From contig CASFSH010000062.1 in NCBI GenBank assembly GCA_949297205.1, positions 1-6,458 of the forward strand: DNA of 6,458 nt, written 5' to 3'. Numbering within the stretch: the stretch's first letter is position 1; every line of letters begins with the position of its first letter. The position numbers and the translations under genes were made by a program. The notes beneath the pieces are model-generated. The model saw only the letters and a list, made by a program, of their open reading frames with translations. It had not been told where the DNA came from and made no database searches. Shown in pieces: positions 1 to 6,458 of the stretch. Source of the DNA: an uncultured Bacillota bacterium (GTDB lineage Bacteria; Bacillota; Clostridia; UBA1381).

Positions 1-186
1 AGACAAACCGACAATTACATGGAATTGGTTGACATAAAGACTGTTTCAAAAGATTTATCTCTGGGAACAAGCGCGTCGGTAAATACTGAATTTACTATTC
101 CGGATGACGGAGCATATAAAATTACATGTAATGTATGGGATTCTCTTACAAACATGAACAAATTGTTCTCGCAGACAATAAATTAA
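1..186 (+). CDS. C-terminal end of a probable secreted multidomain protein (5' truncated)
   Basis: The reading frame is open from the first base and closes at TAA 184-186, giving 61 residues of a protein that begins upstream of the window. The end of the fragment (YKITCNVWDSLTNMNKL, fragment residues about 39-55) has the same pattern as the tail of the next gene's product (YIWDGINGMKPL, with W1050). Both have an aromatic/aliphatic beta strand, then W-D-[SG], a short turn, and M-x-x-L a few residues before the stop. I recognise this as a small beta-sandwich-like domain that often closes large extracellular proteins of Clostridia; its precise role is unknown to me. The catalytic or binding part of the protein lies outside the window, so no function is assigned. 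The gene is followed after 39 bases by the next gene, in the same reading frame but separated by two in-frame TAA stops (184-186 and 223-225), so it is not one polypeptide. It is probably the upstream member of the same operon. Confidence 0.8.
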   Translation, partial: RQTDNYMELVDIKTVSKDLSLGTSASVNTEFTIPDDGAYKITCNVWDSLTNMNKLFSQTIN

Positions 187-225
187 ATATTTTCCCTTAA
201 AAAAGATACAGAAAGGAATTTGTAA

Positions 226-3200
226 ATGATAAAAAGGAAAATACTTGCCGGATTGTTGTGCGGTTTACTTATGATAAACTGCAGTGTAAATGCAGAATTG
301 GTAGACAGTATATCCGCAGGGGATGGATATATAACACTGACAGGAAGTGTGGAAAATTTCACACCGGAACAGTTAGTGACTATTTTATTGATGAAGAATG
401 ATAAAAATACAAATGACCTTATAAATAATGACAAAGCTATAAACGTTATATCGGATGCTGCTGCCATTATGCTTGATGACGAAGGAAATTACACATACAC
501 AATGCCTTATTCAAATTCCGACGGATCAATATTTGTAAAAAGCGGAAGCAGGGAGCAGACAATAGACATTAATGATTATAAAGAAGACGGAATAACCGTT
601 TACCTTTCACCCAACGGCTCGGATTCTGCTCCCGGTACCGCTCAAGATCCGCTTAAAACCTTTGACGCGGCAAGATTGAAGGTACGTCAGATCAAAAAAG
701 AAAATCCTGATACGGCGATTACTGTATATTTTATGCCGGGAGAATACAGGATAAGCGATACGGTCGCATTTACCAAAGAGGATTCGGCAACGGCAAGGGC
801 GCCTATAACATACAAGGCTCTTGAAGAGGGTACCGTTAAACTGAAAGGTTCAATTGAAATACCCACAACCGATTTAAAAAAGGTTACCGATCCGGACGTT
901 ATATCCCGTCTTCCCATATCGGCACAGGATAAAGTGTATTGTGTTGATCTTGCTGATTATTCCATAACCGATGCGCAGGTACAGTTAAGATCAACGTGGG
1001 GAGAATCAATTGACGATACTATTACCTCTCCGGCACCTTTAGGGCTGTATTTAAACGGACAAAAACAAAATATCGCGCGCTGGCCGAACGTTGGATATAA
1101 CGATTTTAAGGATAAAGACGGAAATACCCAGATCATAAATTCGGGAGCAAGCTGGTCATACAGCCCCGATTCGCCTGAAAGGCCGTTTGAAGAGGTTGGC
1201 GCGAAATTCAGCTTCGATGATGTTAATCCATTAAGATGGACCGAAGCGGATTATATGTTTATTGAAGGCTTTCTTGCAACAAGCTATGACGGCAGCTGGA
1301 GAAGGGTAAAGGAGATAGATACCGAAAATAAAACCATAGAGCTTGAAAACGGTGTTGTTACAGCTCCCTACAGGAGATGGACGGCTGTTAATTTATTGGA
1401 AGAAATAGATATGCCGTCGGAATTTTATGTTGACAGAAGCGATCCTGATAAACTGACGCTTTATTACTATCCGGCATATGATCTGACACAGGATGATAAA
1501 CTTGAATTTGCAAACTGCAACAGTAGTTTGATAACGCTTAATGATACCCAATATCTTACATTTGAGGGATTAAATATAACACAGGTTTATTCAGACGGTA
1601 TAAAAGGCAGCAGAAACAATCACATTACAATAGATAATTGTGAGATTTCGTATACAAGCGGAAATGGTATATATCTTACACAGACAACAGATACCGTTGT
1701 TAAAGATTCTACTGTTTATAATACATATGGAAACGGAATTTTTGTAAGCGCAAATCAGGATACCGATATTATTACAAAACTTATTCCATGCGGTATAAAG
1801 ATTTTAAACAATCATGTTTACAATGTTGGTTTTGAAATACGTACAATGGGCTGTGGTATAACAGCTGAAGGAACCAGTGCAAGAGTAGAAAACAATGTTG
1901 TGCATTTAAGTACAAACAGAGGCGGAAATGCGTCGGGTGTCGAGGCAGTTACAGCATATAATGAGGCATACAATTTAATAAGAGATACCGCAGATGCCGG
2001 AGCATTTTATATAGGAAGAACATGGACCATGTACGGAACAAGATATGAATATAACTATATTCATGATCTTGGAATTGAAACATATAAGGATGCGGAAAAT
2101 ACATCAGGCGTATTTTTGGATGATACAATAAGCGGACATATTTTTAACAATAATATTATAGTAAATGATTATGTAAGCGGATATAAGAGCGCTGACGGAA
2201 CGAATATGGGAACTTACGGTGTGAATATTAACGGTGGAAGAGATTTTGAAATAAAAAACAATATCTTCATTGGAATGGATTATGCCGTAAGAAATACAGA
2301 CAGGACAAATTCCGATACATATTTTGATACTTTAAATAATCAGTCGCTTCTTGTAAGTTTAAAAGACGTTGTAAAAAAATTCCCTAATTCAAAATACGTT
2401 CAAAAATATCCGGGAATGCTTGCAAATTACAATGAAATAATCGGAACAGGCGCAGGTGCCGGAAGCGAAACAACCGTTATTATTAAAGATCAGTGGGGAA
2501 ATGATGTTGAAAAAAGAATTATTAAAACATACGGAAAATTCAATCCTAAGAATCTTGATATTGATAACAATGTGGTGGTAGATCTTCAAAATGATGATGC
2601 TGACGGTGTTTATCTGAACGGAAGATTAACAGGTGAGTTTGCAAATACCGTAAAAATAAACAATAAAGTAGGCAATGATTACGGAATATTTGAAAACAGC
2701 GAAGCACAGGATTATCGTATCAAATCATCAGCTGTTGAAAGCATGGGACTTGGAGAAGATTTTTCTCTGAAATCGGACTTTGACTGGTCAAAAATTGGAA
2801 TGCAGAACAGAGAAATAGAATTGGGTTCTGATTTTAAAAAGCTGTATCCTGCAAATGGGGAAACAAGCGATAAATCACAAACTGCATCAATAGCATGGGA
2901 ACAGGCATTGTTTGCAGATGAATATACTTATACTGTAGCAACCGATCCTGAGCTTCAGAATGTTGCTGCACAGGGAACGACGATTTATAAGTATGCGGAA
3001 ATCGAAAATTTAGAGCCGGATACAAAATATTATTGGAATGTTACCGCAAAGAACAATTCCAAGCAGGCTGCAAATTCTGTAAATACATGGAGCGGCAGTG
3101 ACGGGGTATTCAGCTTCACAACATCAAAATATGATATCAGCGCGGCAGACGCAAAGCTGCAGTTATCCGATACCGGAATCAGCCTTTCGGTACAAATGAG

Positions 3201-3432
3201 CAATTCATCAGACCAGGCACAGAACGGAGATTTCATTCTTGCAGGGTTTGATGAAAACGGGAAATTGACTAATCTGATCAACTCGGCAAAAACAATCAAG
3301 ACAGGATTGAGCGAAGTGATTTTTGAGACAGATAATGCGGCTGCTGAATCGGATTATTTCTGCTTGTATATATGGGACGGTATAAACGGTATGAAACCGC
3401 TTACAAATACAAAAATCTATGTCAGAAAATAG
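226..3432 (+). CDS. Secreted right-handed beta-helix glycoside hydrolase, GH141-like, with Fn3-like domain
   Basis: This is a complete 1068-residue protein. The ATG at 226 is supported by AGGA at 214-217 with 8 bases of spacing. Residues 1-23 form a signal peptide (positive MIKRK, hydrophobic core, probable cleavage after VNA23). There is no lipobox, because the residue before Cys19 is Asn. Residues about 24-122 look like a beta-sandwich module. The GH141-type region follows: SPNGSDSAPGT (128-138), NIARWPN (282-288), RW337-338, LLEEID (390-395), then beta-helix coils from about 443 with a visible 23-residue period (GNGIYL to GNGIFV). The probable active site holds DAGA (D590), IHDLG (H613, D614) and DDTISG (D632, D633). 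The core ends near DYRIK (829-833). An Fn3-like domain spans about 873-967 and a C-terminal W-D-G domain about 971-1068. No dockerin, SLH or LPXTG anchor is seen, so it is probably released or bound through its accessory domains. In known GH141 enzymes the fold cleaves alpha-L-fucosyl or xylan linkages; the substrate here is unknown. A polysaccharide lyase or inactive binding protein is the main alternative. The beta-helix is near certain; the GH141 family is likely. Confidence 0.88.
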   Translation: MIKRKILAGLLCGLLMINCSVNAELVDSISAGDGYITLTGSVENFTPEQLVTILLMKNDKNTNDLINNDKAINVISDAAAIMLDDEGNYTYTMPYSNSDGSIFVKSGSREQTIDINDYKEDGITVYLSPNGSDSAPGTAQDPLKTFDAARLKVRQIKKENPDTAITVYFMPGEYRISDTVAFTKEDSATARAPITYKALEEGTVKLKGSIEIPTTDLKKVTDPDVISRLPISAQDKVYCVDLADYSITDAQVQLRSTWGESIDDTITSPAPLGLYLNGQKQNIARWPNVGYNDFKDKDGNTQIINSGASWSYSPDSPERPFEEVGAKFSFDDVNPLRWTEADYMFIEGFLATSYDGSWRRVKEIDTENKTIELENGVVTAPYRRWTAVNLLEEIDMPSEFYVDRSDPDKLTLYYYPAYDLTQDDKLEFANCNSSLITLNDTQYLTFEGLNITQVYSDGIKGSRNNHITIDNCEISYTSGNGIYLTQTTDTVVKDSTVYNTYGNGIFVSANQDTDIITKLIPCGIKILNNHVYNVGFEIRTMGCGITAEGTSARVENNVVHLSTNRGGNASGVEAVTAYNEAYNLIRDTADAGAFYIGRTWTMYGTRYEYNYIHDLGIETYKDAENTSGVFLDDTISGHIFNNNIIVNDYVSGYKSADGTNMGTYGVNINGGRDFEIKNNIFIGMDYAVRNTDRTNSDTYFDTLNNQSLLVSLKDVVKKFPNSKYVQKYPGMLANYNEIIGTGAGAGSETTVIIKDQWGNDVEKRIIKTYGKFNPKNLDIDNNVVVDLQNDDADGVYLNGRLTGEFANTVKINNKVGNDYGIFENSEAQDYRIKSSAVESMGLGEDFSLKSDFDWSKIGMQNREIELGSDFKKLYPANGETSDKSQTASIAWEQALFADEYTYTVATDPELQNVAAQGTTIYKYAEIENLEPDTKYYWNVTAKNNSKQAANSVNTWSGSDGVFSFTTSKYDISAADAKLQLSDTGISLSVQMSNSSDQAQNGDFILAGFDENGKLTNLINSAKTIKTGLSEVIFETDNAAAESDYFCLYIWDGINGMKPLTNTKIYVRK

Positions 3433-3460
3433 TATGATATTTAATAACAGTTTTTAACGG

Positions 3461-3467
3461 AAGGGAG
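3461..3467 (+). promoter_or_regulatory. Ribosome binding site that selects the TTG start
   Basis: AAGGGAG, containing GGAG at 3464-3467, lies 8 bases before TTG 3476-3478. That is the usual distance for a low-GC Gram-positive start. The nearby ATG at 3469-3471 begins only one base after the motif and is in another frame, which closes within about 170 bases. The site therefore supports TTG as the real start of the downstream gene. Confidence 0.75.
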
Positions 3468-3475
3468 AATGAACA

Positions 3476-6458
3476 TTGAAGAGAATTACGGCTATTTTGG
3501 TTTTATTTGGAATTTTACTTTCCCAGGTTGCTGTATTTGCAGAAGAAACAGCCGAAACCGGAGATGTTATAAGATATTATGTTTCACCGGACGGAAGCGA
3601 TATCAATCCGGGTACCGAGGAATTACCGTTTGCAACGATTGACGCCGCAAGACAGGCTGTTCAGAAAACATATAAAGAAAAACCGATCGAGGTGCTTATT
3701 AAAGCCGGAACATACAGGCTTACAGAAAGAATTGAATTTACGTCTGTAGATTCGGGAACAAAGGAAGCTCCGATAACATATAAAAATTATGGAGACGGAG
3801 AGGTTATAATAACAGGTGCGAAACAGATTGATTTATCTAAATTCGAACCTATTACAGACAAGGAAATACTTGAACGTCTGCCTGAATCATCAAGGGGCAG
3901 AGTAGGTCAGGTGGATCTTGCAGCACAGGGGTTTACAGAAAGTGAACTTACAATGAAAAATGAAGAGGGAAATTCACCTTTTGTAGAAGATTACAAAACA
4001 GGATATACTCCTATAATAATGGGATTATATCTTAACGGTTATGAACAACAGCTTGCAAGATGGCCAAACAGAAATTTTGAATATATTGACAGTGTTATAG
4101 GTACAGATACAATGACCTATACGCAGACAAATCCTTCAAGATGGACAAAAGCAAAAGATGCATTTATTGCTGGATATATGTATTCGGAATGGACAGGAGG
4201 CTGGCAGCCAATCAAATCAATAGATACGGAAAAAAGAACAATTACAGTTAATACTGGCGGTGAAAAGCTTGTTGCGGGACACAGATGGAGTGCTATAAAT
4301 CTTTTGGAAGAAATAGACATTCCTGGAGAGTGGTATCTTGACCGTGAAAATCTGATTTTATATTATTATCCAGAAAAGTATATTGATGTTGAAAATGATG
4401 TATTGGAGTTCGGTATACTGGGAGGTTCGAGCGGTTATGGCGCTATCGATGTAAGAAACTGCAATTTTATAAATTTTGAAGGTTTGACAGTTGAAAAAAC
4501 ATATTGCAGCGGAATACTTTTTGACGCCTGCAATGACTGTACCGTAACAAATTGTTATGTACATGATGTCGGCGGATACGGAATTTCATCAGCCAATTTC
4601 GGAAAGAGAATGGTATTTGAAGAAAATACTGTTGCAAATTGTGCATCATACTGTATCAGAATGAATTATCAGGGATGGGCGCCTTATACTGAAAGTGAGA
4701 TTAAGGATCTTACATCTACCGGAAATGTTATAAGAAATAATCATATGTATAATGGCGGAAATAACAGATATGGAATGGTATATATATCTACCGCACAGGG
4801 AATAGGAACAATTTATGAACACAATATTGCTCATAAGGGTATAAACTCGGCAATAGACAATGCTGCGCCGTTGGCTGTAACAAGATATAATGAGTTATAT
4901 AATGCGGTAAGAGAAACAGCGGACGCGGGAGCAATATACAGCGGACGTACATGGAGCTGGTATGGTCCTATTATAGAATACAACTATATTCATGATCTGG
5001 GAGATAAAGAGTTCCAGGCAGGAAACCTTGTAGACTGTATATTCTGGGATGATACAATCAGCGGACAGACTGCAAGATATAATATTCTAAGGCCCAATTC
5101 AAAAACAAGAACCTACGGCGTAATCAGCGGCGGAGGAAGAGATAATGATATTATAGGAAACATTATTATTGATTCCGACCAGTCTATAGGTATGCAGGAC
5201 AGAACGACATCTCTTGCCGACGGAAGAAGCTATCAGGAAGGCATTTGCTGGAACGATCTTACAACAAGGGCGTCGTGGAAGGATTCCCTCTACATAAAAA
5301 CATTTCCCGAAATAGTAAGATCATATGAAGAAATGAATTCAAACGGATATGTATTCTATCCTCATTATAACAATATATCGGATAATGTAATTATAAATAC
5401 AGCAGATATAAACTATTCAAATGCGGTTAAGGATTCTGATACCACAATAATGGAAAATAACTATGTGGGTACGGGTTATGATATATTTGTAGATCCCGAA
5501 AACCAGGATTTCAGAGTGAAGAATTCGGCAAAAGAAGAACTGGGACTTGGTGAAGGAGTACTTGATGAAAACTTTGATATTGACTTGATAGGTATTCAGA
5601 CCGAAGTTATGGAGGTTGACGACAGTTTTTCAAAAACATATCCCAAAAACGGGGATAAGGGACTGGATGCCGCGTCTGTTACATTGTCATGGCAGAAAGC
5701 GCCTTTTGCTGACGAATATGATTATAAAGTAGCAACCGACCCTCAGATGCAGAATGTTGTTGCATACGGTACAACCATATATTCCAATACGGTTATAGAA
5801 AAGCTTGAAAAAAATACAAGCTATTACTGGACTGTAACAGCAAAGAATATTTCAAGGCAGCTTGGCAAGGAATGGGAAGCCGAGGGCGTCCCGTATATGT
5901 TCACAACCGCAAGCTATGATATTCTCGTGACCGACGGATTAAAAAAGAAAATACAGGATGCAAAGGATTTTGCAGAGAGTATGACAGAGGGAACAGAGCT
6001 GGGACAGTATAAAGTCGGTTCAAAGCAGGTATTGCTTGACAAGATCGAAGAAATTGAAATTATTTCAAAAATGACAAGCGGAGAGCAAATTACAATAAAC
6101 ACCGCAGAAATTGAAATGGAGCATGCAATTGAGGTTGCAAAATCATCAATAAATGTGGGATATAACGGAACAATAGATACAACCGATGTATCAAAATGGG
6201 AAACCACAATGCCCGACTGTATTTCAGCAGTTCAGGAGGGCGATGCGATTCGGTTTGATAAAGTTCAGAATGATGGTATATATGCGACAAAAGATGTATA
6301 CAGCGGTGCGGGAGTTTACACATTTGAATTAAAGGCAACTGCAGAGAACGGTTGGTTTGCTTTCGGATTAAGACACTCAAATATTGATTCGGGTAATATA
6401 TATTCAGCATCAGATGGCTTGAATAATGTGTTTATAATTGTAAAGAATGATGTATTTG
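3476..6458 (+). CDS. Secreted right-handed beta-helix glycoside hydrolase, GH141-like, with Fn3-like, FIVAR-like and ConA-like modules (3' truncated)
   Basis: The frame is open without a stop for 994 codons from TTG 3476 to the right edge. TTG is chosen because a good ribosome binding site lies 8 bases upstream and a signal peptide follows at once (residues 1-22, KRITAILVLFGILLSQVAVFA, likely cut after A22). The mature protein enters the GH141-type region almost directly: YYVSPDGSDINPGT (34-47), QLARWPN (192-198), LLEEID (276-281) and DIPGEWYLDR (281-290). Beta-helix coils run from about 330. The probable active site has DAGA (D483), IHDLG (H506, D507) and DDTISG (D525, D526), and the core ends near DFRVK (678-682). 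An Fn3-like domain follows (about 720-812), then a helical FIVAR-like segment (about 816-895, with GQYKVG at 843-848), then the start of a concanavalin A/LamG-like domain (about 900 onward, W960) cut off by the window. Seven cysteines cluster between residues 329 and 393. The gene starts 43 bases after the previous stop and is a diverged tandem paralogue of that gene, so co-transcription is likely. Substrate is unknown; the FIVAR and ConA-like parts suggest glycan or surface binding. The beta-helix is near certain; the GH141 family is likely. Confidence 0.87.
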   Translation, partial: MKRITAILVLFGILLSQVAVFAEETAETGDVIRYYVSPDGSDINPGTEELPFATIDAARQAVQKTYKEKPIEVLIKAGTYRLTERIEFTSVDSGTKEAPITYKNYGDGEVIITGAKQIDLSKFEPITDKEILERLPESSRGRVGQVDLAAQGFTESELTMKNEEGNSPFVEDYKTGYTPIIMGLYLNGYEQQLARWPNRNFEYIDSVIGTDTMTYTQTNPSRWTKAKDAFIAGYMYSEWTGGWQPIKSIDTEKRTITVNTGGEKLVAGHRWSAINLLEEIDIPGEWYLDRENLILYYYPEKYIDVENDVLEFGILGGSSGYGAIDVRNCNFINFEGLTVEKTYCSGILFDACNDCTVTNCYVHDVGGYGISSANFGKRMVFEENTVANCASYCIRMNYQGWAPYTESEIKDLTSTGNVIRNNHMYNGGNNRYGMVYISTAQGIGTIYEHNIAHKGINSAIDNAAPLAVTRYNELYNAVRETADAGAIYSGRTWSWYGPIIEYNYIHDLGDKEFQAGNLVDCIFWDDTISGQTARYNILRPNSKTRTYGVISGGGRDNDIIGNIIIDSDQSIGMQDRTTSLADGRSYQEGICWNDLTTRASWKDSLYIKTFPEIVRSYEEMNSNGYVFYPHYNNISDNVIINTADINYSNAVKDSDTTIMENNYVGTGYDIFVDPENQDFRVKNSAKEELGLGEGVLDENFDIDLIGIQTEVMEVDDSFSKTYPKNGDKGLDAASVTLSWQKAPFADEYDYKVATDPQMQNVVAYGTTIYSNTVIEKLEKNTSYYWTVTAKNISRQLGKEWEAEGVPYMFTTASYDILVTDGLKKKIQDAKDFAESMTEGTELGQYKVGSKQVLLDKIEEIEIISKMTSGEQITINTAEIEMEHAIEVAKSSINVGYNGTIDTTDVSKWETTMPDCISAVQEGDAIRFDKVQNDGIYATKDVYSGAGVYTFELKATAENGWFAFGLRHSNIDSGNIYSASDGLNNVFIIVKNDVF

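Noticed and set aside
163..189. TTGTTC followed by TAAATA as a possible promoter before the first large gene
   Set aside because: The spacing is 15 bases, both boxes are weak matches, and the first lies inside the preceding coding sequence.
184..225. Stop codon readthrough or pseudogene split joining the first and second genes, which share a reading frame
   Set aside because: Two in-frame TAA stops lie between them, and the second gene has its own ribosome binding site and signal peptide.
187..225. Transcription terminator between the first two genes
   Set aside because: No GC-rich inverted repeat followed by a T-run is present here or in 3433-3475.
277..285. Lipoprotein signal (Cys19) in the complete enzyme
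   Set aside because: The residue before the cysteine is Asn, whereas a lipobox needs Gly, Ala or Ser; VNA-EL is a normal signal peptidase I site.
3433..3438. TATGAT, resembling a -10 promoter element between the two large genes
   Set aside because: No acceptable -35 hexamer lies 16-18 bases upstream (TTACAA at 3401 is 26 bases away), and the gap is short and AT-rich, so chance is likely.
3469..3471. ATG just upstream of the third gene as its start
   Set aside because: It is out of frame with the beta-helix coding frame, hits a stop within about 170 bases, and begins one base after the ribosome binding site.
6090..6410. Minus-strand open frame of 106 codons, and other minus-strand frames across the window
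   Set aside because: They lie opposite a well-supported coding frame, lack ribosome binding sites and recognisable domains, and look like reverse-strand shadows of AT-rich coding DNA.

Overview
The window looks like part of a secreted polysaccharide-degradation cluster from a low-GC Gram-positive anaerobe, most likely a gut- or rumen-type member of the Clostridia. The signs are AT-rich coding DNA, frequent AGA (Arg) and ATA (Ile) codons, purine-rich ribosome binding sites, a TTG start, Gram-positive-style signal peptides, and large multidomain extracellular proteins carrying Fn3-like and FIVAR-like modules. The species cannot be named from this sequence.

Layout: all coding is on the + strand. 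(1) Positions 1-186 hold the last 61 codons of a gene whose product ends in a small beta-rich domain. (2) Positions 226-3432 hold a complete 1068-residue secreted protein: signal peptide, N-terminal beta-sandwich-like module, GH141-like right-handed parallel beta-helix catalytic region, Fn3-like domain, and a C-terminal domain of the same type as the tail of gene 1. (3) Positions 3476-6458 hold a second, paralogous GH141-like beta-helix protein. It starts at TTG and runs off the right edge after 994 codons. It has no extra N-terminal module. After the Fn3-like domain it carries a helical FIVAR-like segment and the start of a concanavalin A/LamG-like domain.

The gaps between genes are only 39 and 42-43 bases, and no terminator hairpin or convincing promoter is visible in them, so the three genes are probably co-transcribed. 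Genes 2 and 3 share the ARWPN, LLEEID, DAGA and DDTISG motifs in the same order and are ancient tandem duplicates. They probably act outside the cell on related but non-identical linkages of a complex plant or host glycan. The GH141 assignment rests on motif recognition. GH141 founding members include an alpha-L-fucosidase and a xylanase, so the substrate is open.

I see no RNA gene, CRISPR array, insertion sequence or phage feature. The window is best read as a somewhat unusual CAZyme locus; I find no evidence of a wholly new type of system.
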